A stretch of 6,101 nucleotides of DNA from Pseudomonadota bacterium (GCA_023436825.1 JAEZHS010000787.1:1-6101); one strand, 5' to 3'. Shown: positions 1-5,703, numbered from the stretch's first letter. Notes: generated by a model from the letters alone, not told the origin. Made by a program: numbers and translations.

Positions 1-389
1 CCACCGCCACCGGCACCACCGCCACCGGCACCGCCGCCGCCAGCACCACCGCCACCGGCGCCGCCTCCACCGGCACCCCCGCCGCCGCCAGCACCGCCGC
101 CGCCGGAACCACCGCCGCCACCGCCACCACCAGAACCGCCGCCGCCACCACCGCCGGCACACTCATCGACTGCAGTATCGACCGCTGTCGGAGCGGCAAG
201 CGTCGCCTTATCGTCGAGGAGACGGGTAAGAGGACTGGCGTGGGCCATGAAGCCAACGCAGAGGCCGAGGGCAGTGACCGGCACGCCTATCACCGCCATT
301 GAGGTCACGAATGCCGTCAGTGGGGGTCGACGCCGCCAGTCCGCCTGTCGGTTCGTGCTTTTGGTCGGGGATCGGGCACTCACATGCAT
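1..389 (-). CDS. Predicted secreted glycine-rich protein, N-terminal part (runs off the left edge)
   Basis: I do not recognise this gene; no function is assigned. The minus frame is open from 653 to the window edge, so the C-terminus and stop are missing. From the ATG at 389 it gives 129 residues: a basic N-region with R19-R21, a hydrophobic stretch at about 24-48, and an AHA motif at 49-51 followed by SP, a good signal peptidase I site. A short mature segment (about 52-78, ending DECA) leads into 51 residues of almost pure glycine: blocks of 7 and 8 Gly split by Ser, then four- or five-Gly blocks each ended by Ala. No lipobox is seen, because the residue before C44 is Leu. Start choice is open: an AAGG at 393-396 lies 3 nt before ATG 389 and 9 nt before GTG 383, which suits GTG 383 better; ATG 299 would cut into the hydrophobic segment. 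The opposite strand is also open (proline/alanine tract) with similar third-position GC, but lacks a protein-like start. Export is inferred from the signal peptide. Confidence 0.55.
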   Translation of the reverse strand, partial: MHVSARSPTKSTNRQADWRRRPPLTAFVTSMAVIGVPVTALGLCVGFMAHASPLTRLLDDKATLAAPTAVDTAVDECAGGGGGGGSGGGGGGGGSGGGGAGGGGGAGGGGAGGGGAGGGGAGGGGAGGG

Positions 390-685
390 GCGCCTTGTGA
401 ATCGTCGTGTGGCGTGACCTCGGCGACGACCGGTCGTTTGGAGACGCCGCGAAAGGGCCTCGGCGCAACAACGCGCGAAGGCGATCGAGCGTTGTCGTCG
501 CCGGGAAAAAATTCGACGGCCGCGAAACTGTTGCGATCGAATCGGCGTGCAGCGCGGGTGCTGTTCGGATGCTGTGTGCGGAGACGTACCGAACGCGGCA
601 GCGATATTTGTCGGCCGTGATCCATGATTGGATCGCGTCTGGATCGCATCCCGTCAGACCGCCGTGGCTGCGGTGACGCCGTGCG
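390..685. other. Spacer between coaD and the glycine-rich gene
   Basis: This 296-nt stretch follows coaD and precedes the glycine-rich gene, both on the minus strand. It has several short overlapping ORFs in both directions, but none shows a recognisable motif or a good ribosome binding site, so I treat it as non-coding. A promoter for the glycine-rich gene would be expected here, yet no convincing -35/-10 pair is visible on the minus strand. A run of six T on that strand (506-511) is not preceded by a stable hairpin, so it is not called a terminator. The one clear structure is the repeat at 619-650. Confidence 0.4.
619..650. repeat. Inverted repeat joined to an 11-bp tandem repeat
   Basis: GATCCA at 619-624 and TGGATC at 629-634 form a perfect 6-bp inverted repeat around a TGAT loop. 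The right arm also begins the first of two tandem 11-mers, TGGATCGCGTC (629-639) and TGGATCGCATC (640-650), which match at 10 of 11 positions. The half-site GGATC therefore appears three times in 32 bp. This could be a protein-binding site or a short RNA hairpin downstream of coaD; the sequence does not decide, and chance is possible. Confidence 0.4.
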
Positions 686-1186
686 TCAATTGGCTTCGAG
701 CAAGGCCTTTGCCACGCTCGGCGAGACGTACTTGGCGACAGCGGGGGACCGGTGGCCGGCCAGTTCCCTGATGGTGCTGCTGCTGATGAACTGGAACTCG
801 GGCGGCGCGATCAGGAAGACGGTGTTGATCTCCGGCGCGATGTCGTGATTGATGCCATGCATCTCGAATTCGTAGTTGAAGTCCTGTGCCGCCCGCAGTC
901 CGCGAATATTGAAGCGGATGCGGTGCTGCCGGCAGTAGTCCACCAGCAGCCCGCTGAACTCCCCGATCTCGAACGCGCTGCAGTCGCGGCCGAGCCATTC
1001 CATGTGCTCCAACGATTCTTCGATCAACCTCAGGCGCTTGGCGACCGGAAACAAGCCGCCGCTCTTCTTGGGATTGACGCCGATCATGACGTGCAGCTCG
1101 TCGACGATGAGGCTTGCGCGCCGGATGACATCGAGATGTCCGAGCGTCACGGGATCGAACGATCCCGCATAGATTCCACGTTTCAT
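686..1186 (-). CDS. coaD: Phosphopantetheine adenylyltransferase (CoaD)
   Basis: CoaD transfers AMP from ATP to 4'-phosphopantetheine, giving dephospho-CoA and pyrophosphate, the step before last in CoA synthesis, in the cytoplasm. The product is 166 residues, normal for the bacterial family (about 160). Family motifs are in order: the nucleotidyltransferase signature GSFDPVTLGH at 8-17 with the TxGH element (T14, H17); a lysine pair at K40-K41 near the substrate-binding lysine; RGLRAAQDFNYE at 95-106; and ISSSTIRE at 134-141. The enzyme looks intact. The ATG at 1186 sits directly before the conserved start KRGIYAGSFDP; the ribosome binding site is weak. The LLM monooxygenase gene ends 46 nt upstream on the same strand, so the two may share a transcript. 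A 6-bp inverted repeat with a 3-nt loop (674-688) overlaps the stop codon but has no T run after it. In many alphaproteobacteria I recall coaD next to gyrA; that is not the case here. Confidence 0.96.
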   Translation of the reverse strand: MKRGIYAGSFDPVTLGHLDVIRRASLIVDELHVMIGVNPKKSGGLFPVAKRLRLIEESLEHMEWLGRDCSAFEIGEFSGLLVDYCRQHRIRFNIRGLRAAQDFNYEFEMHGINHDIAPEINTVFLIAPPEFQFISSSTIRELAGHRSPAVAKYVSPSVAKALLEAN

Positions 1187-1232
1187 CGATCGGGTCCGCC
1201 GCTCGTTCTATTCTATTGTCCATCCGGGAAAG

Positions 1233-2321
1233 TCATGCCGCCTTCGCCTGATCCAGCGCCGCCGCCCCCGCGCGCAGGCGCGGAATCAATTCGCGGCCGA
1301 AGTCGATCGTGTCCTCGTAGGGATCGAACCCCCGGATCAGGAACGAGTGAACGCCGAGCTTGTAGTACTCCAGCATCGCTCGGGCGACCTGCTCGGGTGT
1401 GCCGACCAGGCAGGAGGTATTGCCCATGGCACCGGTCGCCTCGGCAATGGGCATCCAGAGCCGTTCGTCGTGTGTCTCGCCGGCGGCAGCGAAATCGAGC
1501 AAGCGACGGGCCGACTGGTCGAGCGGCTTCTTGCCGTTGCCGAAGCCCGTGGCATCGCCGGGCTTCTTCACCGAGGCCAGGATGCGCCGCGCCCGGTCCC
1601 AGGCCGCACCCTCGGTGTCGGCCAGGATGGGGCGGAACGACATGTTGAAGGTGGGCGTGCGCCCGAAGGCGGCGGCGCGGCCGCGGAACTCGGCGATGCG
1701 CTCGGCCGTCGGCGCCAGGGGTTCGCCAAACATGGCGAACACATCGCAGTGCCTGGCGCCCATCGCCAGCGCGCCCTCCGAAGAGCCGCCGAAGAACAGC
1801 AGCGGATGCGGCTTCTGGAAAGGCTCTATGTCGGACTTGGCGCCGCGCGCGCGATAGAATTCGCCCGAGAAGTCGAAGCGCTTCGGGCTGGTCCAGGCGA
1901 GCTTCATCACCTCGATGTACTCGGCGGCGCGGCGATAGCGCACGTCCTTGGGCGCGAAGTCGCCGTCGCCTTCCTGTTCGGCGTCGCTGGCGCCAGAGAT
2001 GATGTGGATGGCGACGCGGCCTTCGGTCAGATGGTCGAAGGTCGCGATCTTGCGGGCAGCCAGCGTCGGCGCCACGAATCCTGGGCGATGAGCGATCAGG
2101 AAGCCCAGCCGCTCGGTGTGATGGGCGGCGTGCTGGGCCACCAGGAAACCCTCGGCCGACGAAGCGGTGTAGCCGACCAACGCCAGGTCGAAGTCCGCCT
2201 TGTCGTGCGCCTGCGCGTAGGACCTGAGATAGGGTGCCGAGATGCCGCCCTTGATGATGTGGACGGTGGCCTCGCCGCTGGGCGGCGCCACGCCGATCAT
2301 CCCGATGATGCGCACGGGCAT
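1233..2321 (-). CDS. LLM-class flavin-dependent monooxygenase, SsuD-like
   Basis: This 362-residue protein belongs to the bacterial luciferase-like superfamily, TIM-barrel enzymes that use reduced FMN from a partner reductase to oxidise their substrate. It resembles alkanesulfonate monooxygenase SsuD along its length: RPGFVAPTLAARKIATFDHL near 79-98, TEGRVAIHIISGASDAEQEGDG near 99-120, RYRRAAEYIEVMK at 128-140, FFGGSSEGA at 176-184, and a C-terminal LVGTPEQVA at 305-313. Compared with E. coli SsuD from memory, the active-site positions differ: Cys54 becomes Ser55, Arg226 Ser228, His228 Arg230, and Tyr331 Phe332. The substrate is therefore unlikely to be assumed as an alkanesulfonate. The start at 2321 was chosen over an upstream ATG at 2390 because GGAGAGG lies about 4 nt before it and because the homologous region begins there; the longer form would overlap the divergent pentapeptide gene. 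No transporter or flavin reductase gene is next to it. coaD follows 46 nt downstream. Confidence 0.88.
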   Translation of the reverse strand: MPVRIIGMIGVAPPSGEATVHIIKGGISAPYLRSYAQAHDKADFDLALVGYTASSAEGFLVAQHAAHHTERLGFLIAHRPGFVAPTLAARKIATFDHLTEGRVAIHIISGASDAEQEGDGDFAPKDVRYRRAAEYIEVMKLAWTSPKRFDFSGEFYRARGAKSDIEPFQKPHPLLFFGGSSEGALAMGARHCDVFAMFGEPLAPTAERIAEFRGRAAAFGRTPTFNMSFRPILADTEGAAWDRARRILASVKKPGDATGFGNGKKPLDQSARRLLDFAAAGETHDERLWMPIAEATGAMGNTSCLVGTPEQVARAMLEYYKLGVHSFLIRGFDPYEDTIDFGRELIPRLRAGAAALDQAKAA

Positions 2322-2374
2322 GTGTCCTCTCCACGCTGTACCGTCGACGCTGCCGCCGATGCTATCCTGATCGG
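2322..2374. promoter_or_regulatory. Divergent start region of the LLM gene and the pentapeptide gene
   Basis: Only 53 bp separate the start codons of two divergent genes, so both promoters must overlap here or lie inside the opposite gene. Towards the LLM gene there is a clear ribosome binding site, GGAGAGG on the minus strand just before the ATG at 2321. Towards the pentapeptide gene there is no such site. Instead TATCCT at 2363-2368 ends 6 nt before ATG 2375, the spacing expected if it were a -10 box of a leaderless transcript starting at the A of the ATG. No good -35 match is present, so this is a suggestion only. Confidence 0.35.
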
Positions 2375-3160
2375 ATGGCCGGTACCACACGTCACCCGAT
2401 CTCCCAGGAAGAGCTTTTGGCGCGCCTGTCGGGCGATCGGTTGTTCAGCGATGTGCTGTTCGCGGCCGACATCGCCCTCGACGAGCTCGACTTCAGGGAG
2501 GCCCGCTTCGAGCGATGCCATTTCCAGGCGCCGGCCATTCGCGGCGCCGATTTCTCGGAAGCCGGGTTCAGCGACTGCACGTTCGCGCCGATGCGCATCG
2601 CGAGCTGCAAGCTCGGCAAGACGCGATTGAGCGGCTGTTCCGCCTTCGATGCCGGTACGCGGAAGGGCTGCATCTTCGCCTTCTGCGACATGCACGGCGC
2701 CGAACTCACCAAGTGCAACTTCGCGACCGGCACGTTCGAGCGCTGCGATCTCTACGATCTCAACGCTGTGGAGTCGAGCTTTCGCGGCGCGAGCTTCCGC
2801 CAATCGACCTTCTCCAAGGCGATCTCCCGGCGCTCGGTGCTGACCAGGGCTATCTTCGAGGGCTGCAACCTGAGCTTCGCCGATCTCTCCGGTCTCAACC
2901 TGGAGAACTGCCAGTTCCGGTCCTGCAAGTTCTCGGAGGCGTCGTTCATCGACACCGACTTCAGCCATGCCACCATGTTGGCCTGTGCGCTCGACCGCGC
3001 CGAATGGGATCGCGCCAAGCTCCGCCAAGCCGATCTCCGTGGATCCAGTCTCAGCGGGCTCAACCTCGCGGTCGTCGCCGACTATGCCGGAGTGAGGATC
3101 AGCGACAGCGAGCAGTCGGAAATCCTGAAGCAACTTGGCGTCGAAGTGTGCGTCTCCTGA
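2375..3160 (+). CDS. Cysteine-rich pentapeptide-repeat protein
   Basis: The 261-residue product has pentapeptide repeats (A[D/N]LxX type) over most of its length, from about residue 35 to 232, which should fold as a right-handed quadrilateral beta-helix. Clear units include GADFS, GAELT, GASFR, FADLS, EASFI, QADLR and SGLNL. A second pattern is a cysteine two places before the repeat's inward-facing Phe/Leu: RCHF, DCTF, SCKL, GCIF, KCNF, RCDL, GCNL, NCQF, SCKF. The C-terminal tail, with YAGVRISDSEQSEILKQLG near 239-257, looks like the capping/dimer helix seen at the end of Qnr- and MfpA-type proteins. No signal peptide or membrane segment is seen, so it is probably cytoplasmic. Some pentapeptide proteins mimic DNA and shield gyrase, but most have no known role, and I assign none here. 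The ATG at 2375 is the only reasonable start and has no ribosome binding site. The bkd operon follows 122 nt downstream on the same strand. Confidence 0.88.
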   Translation: MAGTTRHPISQEELLARLSGDRLFSDVLFAADIALDELDFREARFERCHFQAPAIRGADFSEAGFSDCTFAPMRIASCKLGKTRLSGCSAFDAGTRKGCIFAFCDMHGAELTKCNFATGTFERCDLYDLNAVESSFRGASFRQSTFSKAISRRSVLTRAIFEGCNLSFADLSGLNLENCQFRSCKFSEASFIDTDFSHATMLACALDRAEWDRAKLRQADLRGSSLSGLNLAVVADYAGVRISDSEQSEILKQLGVEVCVS

Positions 3161-3282
3161 TGGACGATTGTTTCCATTGCCGTTGCGGCGCCTTGAACGA
3201 AGTTGCTTCTGGGGGAAACAGCCGGCTGCGCCGTTGATAGGCGGTTCGGCATGGTGTTCTCTCGGTCGAGAAGGAGCTCGTC
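3161..3282 (+). promoter_or_regulatory. Upstream region of the bkd operon
   Basis: This 122-nt gap is the natural place for the bkd promoter. It has a perfect 10-bp palindrome, CAGCCGGCTG, at 3219-3228, and a distant inverted pair, GTTTCC (3170-3175) and GGAAAC (3214-3219). A TTGAAC at 3193-3198 resembles a -35 box, but nothing like a -10 follows at the right distance. AAGGAG at 3271-3276, 6 nt before ATG 3283, is the strong ribosome binding site of bkdA1. No terminator of the pentapeptide gene is seen, so read-through into bkd is possible. Confidence 0.35.
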
Positions 3283-4515
3283 ATGTCCGAAACGAAGCCG
3301 CTGTCGTTCCATGTGCCGGCGCCCGCCGTCCGGCCCGGCGGTACGCCGGACTTCAGCGATGTGCAGATCAGCCGTGCCGGCGAAGTCGAGCGGCCGCCGG
3401 TCGACGTGGCGCCCCAGAAGATCAGGGACCACGCCTTCAAGATCATTCGCGTGCTCGACCGCAACAGCCAGGCGGTCGGTCCGTGGTCCGGCCTGCTGAG
3501 CGACGCCGAGTTGCTGGAGGGTCTGCGCCACATGATGACCTTGCGCGCTTTCGATGCGCGCATGCAGATGGCGCAGCGCCAGGGCAAGACCTCTTTCTAT
3601 ATGCAGCACATGGGCGAGGAGGCGGTGAGCTGCGCCTTCCGCAAGGCGCTCGAGCCCGGCGACATGAACTTCCCGACCTATCGCCAGGCCGGGCTCCTGA
3701 TCGCCGATGGCTATCCCATGCTCGACATGATGAATCAGATTTACTCCAACGAGCTCGACCCGATGAAGGGCCGGCAGCTGCCGGTCATGTACTCCTCGCG
3801 CGAGCACGGCTTCTTCTCGATCTCGGGCAACCTCGCGACGCAGTACATCCAGGCGGTCGGCTGGGCGATGGCCTCGGCGATGAAGGGCGACACCCGGATC
3901 GCCGCTGGCTGGATCGGTGACGGCTCGACCGCCGAATCGGATTTCCATGCCGCACTGGTGTTCGCCTCGACCTACAAGGCGCCGGTGGTGCTGTACATCG
4001 TCAACAATCAGTGGGCGATCTCGACTTTCCAGGGCATTGCCCGCGGCGGGTCGGGCACCTTCGCCGCCCGCGGCCTGGGCTTCGGCATTCCCGCGCTGCG
4101 CGTCGACGGCAACGACTATCCGGCCGTGCATGCCGTGGCGAAGTGGGCGGTCGAGCGGGCGCGGCGCAACCTCGGGCCGACGCTGGTCGAGTATGTCACT
4201 TACCGCGTCGGCGCGCATTCGACGTCGGACGATCCCTCGGCCTACCGGCCGAAGACCGAGTCGGACGCCTGGCCGCTCGGCGATCCGGTGCTGCGGCTAA
4301 AGAACCATCTGATCCTGCGCGGCGTCTGGTCGGAGGAACGCCACAAGCAGGCCGAGGCCGAGATCATGTCGGAGGTCATCGCCGTGCAGAAGGAAGCCGA
4401 GAGCCACGGCACCTTGCACACCGGCCCGCATCCCTCGGCGCGCGACATGTTCGAGGGCGTGTTCGAGGAGATGCCGCCCCATCTGCGCCGCCAGCGCCAG
4501 CAGGGAGGGGTGTGA
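3283..4515 (+). CDS. bkdA1: Branched-chain 2-oxoacid dehydrogenase E1 alpha subunit
   Basis: E1 alpha, with E1 beta, forms the thiamine-diphosphate-dependent decarboxylase of the branched-chain 2-oxoacid dehydrogenase complex, acting on the 2-oxoacids of valine, leucine and isoleucine in the cytoplasm. The 410-residue length equals that of Pseudomonas putida BkdA1 as I recall it, and the sequences match closely throughout, which separates it from the shorter pyruvate dehydrogenase alpha subunits. The ThDP motif runs from GDG (212-214) to NN (241-242). The GDTRIAAGWIGDGSTAESDF stretch (202-221) is typical. H312-S313 in the loop AHSTSDDPSAYR (311-322) correspond to the active-site histidine and the phosphorylatable serine of the mammalian enzyme; no kinase gene is visible. 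It starts at ATG 3283, 6 nt after AAGGAG. It is the first gene of a bkdA1-bkdA2-bkdB operon, but no bkdR-type regulator gene is next to it. Its end carries GGAGGGG, which is discussed under the small ORF at 4518. Confidence 0.96.
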   Translation: MSETKPLSFHVPAPAVRPGGTPDFSDVQISRAGEVERPPVDVAPQKIRDHAFKIIRVLDRNSQAVGPWSGLLSDAELLEGLRHMMTLRAFDARMQMAQRQGKTSFYMQHMGEEAVSCAFRKALEPGDMNFPTYRQAGLLIADGYPMLDMMNQIYSNELDPMKGRQLPVMYSSREHGFFSISGNLATQYIQAVGWAMASAMKGDTRIAAGWIGDGSTAESDFHAALVFASTYKAPVVLYIVNNQWAISTFQGIARGGSGTFAARGLGFGIPALRVDGNDYPAVHAVAKWAVERARRNLGPTLVEYVTYRVGAHSTSDDPSAYRPKTESDAWPLGDPVLRLKNHLILRGVWSEERHKQAEAEIMSEVIAVQKEAESHGTLHTGPHPSARDMFEGVFEEMPPHLRRQRQQGGV

Positions 4516-4517
4516 TC

Positions 4518-4673
4518 ATGTCATCCGCGGGAGCGCGCCACCCCGTGGCGCTCATGCTCCTCTCCCCCTTGGGGGAGAGGCTGGGTGAGGGGGTGATGCA
4601 AGAGTGGATCTTCCGGTTGACCCCCTCACCTAACCTCTCCCCCGAGGGGCCCCCGAGGGGGAGAGGAACATGA
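4518..4673 (+). CDS. Small ORF through the repeat element (possible leader peptide)
   Basis: This 51-codon ORF begins with an ATG 2 nt after the bkdA1 stop, about 7 nt behind the GGAGGGG at the end of bkdA1, a better ribosome binding site than the one before bkdA2. It reads through both repeat arms and ends in TGA at 4671-4673, 15 nt before bkdA2, in the same frame; TGA, TGA and TAA follow before bkdA2 starts. The peptide has repeat-derived pieces such as LLSPLGERLGEG and LTPSPNLSPEGP and no known domain. I think it is a by-product of the repeat insertion rather than an evolved protein. It may still matter by keeping ribosomes moving across the hairpins towards bkdA2. Confidence 0.3.
   Translation: MSSAGARHPVALMLLSPLGERLGEGVMQEWIFRLTPSPNLSPEGPPRGRGT
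4535..4551. repeat. Short perfect hairpin beside the repeat element
   Basis: GCGCCAC (4535-4541) and GTGGCGC (4545-4551) form a 7-bp perfect stem with a CCC loop. It lies 7 nt before the larger repeat and may belong to the same insertion. It is not followed by a T run, so it is not a typical terminator. Confidence 0.5.
4559..4666. repeat. Palindromic intergenic repeat element (REP/MITE-like)
   Basis: The 108-bp unit begins and ends with copies of one palindrome. On the left, CCTCTCCCCC (4559-4568) faces GGGGGAGAGG (4571-4580) across 2 nt. On the right, CCTCTCCCCC (4634-4643) faces GGGGGAGAGG (4657-4666) across 13 nt. Between them, GGTGAGGGGGT (4584-4594) pairs with ACCCCCTCACC (4620-4630). 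The RNA could fold as two end hairpins plus a central one, or as one long stem with 4571-4594 paired to 4620-4643 around a small internal loop. No transposase is encoded, so if it moved it did so with help from elsewhere. I recall similar C-rich/G-rich palindromes scattered between genes in alphaproteobacteria; a genome search would settle it. CATG occurs at 4517-4520 and 4669-4672 and might be a target duplication, though such a short match may be chance. Confidence 0.8.
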
Positions 4674-4688
4674 TGATGAGAATAAACC

Positions 4689-5702
4689 ATGCCGCGTAAG
4701 ACCATGGTCGAGGCGATCCGTGACGCCATGAACGTCTGCATGGAGCGCGACGCCAACGTCGTCGTGTTCGGCGAGGACGTCGGCTACTTCGGCGGCGTGT
4801 TCCGCTGCACCCAGGGCCTGCAGCAGAAGTTCGGCTCGAACCGCGTCTTCGACGCGCCGATCAGCGAATCGGGCATCGTCGGCGCCGCCGTCGGTATGGC
4901 GGCCTACGGCTTGCGGCCGTGCGTAGAGATCCAGTTCGCCGACTACATGTATCCGGCCTACGACCAGATCGTGTCGGAGGCGGCGCGCCTGCGCTACCGC
5001 TCCAACGGCCAGTTCACCGCGCCGATCGTCGTGCGCATGCCGACCGGCGGCGGCATCTTCGGCGGTCAGACCCACAGCCAAAGCCCCGAGGCGCTGTTCA
5101 CCCACGTGTGGGGCCTGAAGACGGTCGTGCCGTCCAATCCCTACGACGCCAAGGGCCTGCTGATCTCCGCCATCGAGGACAACGACCCGGTGATCTTTCT
5201 CGAACCCAAACGTCTCTATAACGGCCCGTTCGACGGCCATCACGAGCGCCCCGTGACGCCGTGGGCGCGCCATCCGCAAGGCGAGGTGCCCGACGGCCAC
5301 TACACCGTGCCGCTGGGCAAGGCCGCGATCCGCCGCGAAGGAGCGGCGGTGACCGTGCTGGCGTACCGCACCATGGTCTATATCGCCGAAACGGCGGCGG
5401 AGGAGACCGGCGTCGATGCCGAGATCATCGACCTGCGGACGCTCTTGCCCTACGACCTCGAGACGATCGTGGCGTCGGTGAAGAAGACCGGGCGCTGCGT
5501 CGTGGTCCACGAGGCGACGCTGACCTCGGGCTACGGCGCGGAGCTGAGCGCGCTCGTGCAGGAGAACTGCTTCTACAATCTCGAGGCGCCGGTGATGCGC
5601 GTCACCGGCTGGGACACGCCCTATCCTCACGCCCAGGAGTGGGACTACTTCCCCGGGCCCGCGCGCGTCGGCCGCGCCCTCAAGGCCGTTATGGAGGCCT
5701 GA
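4689..5702 (+). CDS. bkdA2: Branched-chain 2-oxoacid dehydrogenase E1 beta subunit
   Basis: This 337-residue subunit joins BkdA1 in the alpha2beta2 E1 enzyme. It matches the pseudomonad BkdA2 type closely. An N-terminal pyrimidine-binding domain includes GEDVGYFGGVFRCTQGL (28-44), PISESGIVG (57-65) with E60 at the position that contacts the cofactor's aminopyrimidine, and GGQTHSQS (125-132) with the conserved active-site H129. The C-terminal transketolase domain includes GRCVVVHEA (268-276) and TGWDTPYPHAQEWDYFPGP (306-324). The reading frame is intact. The start at 4689 gives the usual few residues before MVEAIRDAM; ATG 4704 is an alternative. The ribosome binding site is poor: only GAG at 4678-4680 lies at a suitable distance, while AGAGGA at 4662-4667 is 21 nt away. 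A mini-ORF beginning at the ATGATGATG run (4670-4678) ends at TAA 4697-4699, overlapping the bkdA2 start out of frame. Expression probably depends on ribosomes arriving from upstream. bkdB begins 1 nt after the stop. Confidence 0.96.
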   Translation: MPRKTMVEAIRDAMNVCMERDANVVVFGEDVGYFGGVFRCTQGLQQKFGSNRVFDAPISESGIVGAAVGMAAYGLRPCVEIQFADYMYPAYDQIVSEAARLRYRSNGQFTAPIVVRMPTGGGIFGGQTHSQSPEALFTHVWGLKTVVPSNPYDAKGLLISAIEDNDPVIFLEPKRLYNGPFDGHHERPVTPWARHPQGEVPDGHYTVPLGKAAIRREGAAVTVLAYRTMVYIAETAAEETGVDAEIIDLRTLLPYDLETIVASVKKTGRCVVVHEATLTSGYGAELSALVQENCFYNLEAPVMRVTGWDTPYPHAQEWDYFPGPARVGRALKAVMEA

Positions 5703-5703
5703 C

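Noticed and set aside
1..160. A CRISPR-like or tandem-repeat array suggested by the regular CCACCGCCACC pattern.
   Set aside because: There are no unique spacers; the periodicity is of GGN codons with an alanine codon every fifth position, which is protein-coding low complexity.
1..416. A plus-strand frame entering from the left with a (PPPPA)n tract, ending near 416.
   Set aside because: It is the complement of the glycine tract. After the tract it is Arg-rich with no domain, whereas the minus strand gives a coherent signal peptide. It cannot be fully excluded.
674..688. A TGACGC/GCGTCA inverted repeat over the coaD stop codon as a terminator.
   Set aside because: The stem is only 6 bp with a 3-nt loop and no T run follows on the coaD strand.
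1347..2630. A 427-codon plus-strand frame across the LLM gene and into the pentapeptide gene.
   Set aside because: It lies antisense to the LLM gene and out of frame with the pentapeptide gene, both of which have strong family motifs.
2297..3133. A 278-codon minus-strand frame opposite the pentapeptide gene, itself looking repetitive.
   Set aside because: Its repetitiveness comes from the pentapeptide codons read on the other strand; the plus-strand product has the true A[D/N]LxX pattern.
3082..4218. A 378-codon minus-strand frame opposite bkdA1.
   Set aside because: It is antisense to a highly conserved gene, with no ribosome binding site or recognisable domain.
4559..4580. The left repeat hairpin as a classical rho-independent terminator for bkdA1.
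   Set aside because: The stem is strong, but it is followed by CTGGGTGAGG and not by a T run.
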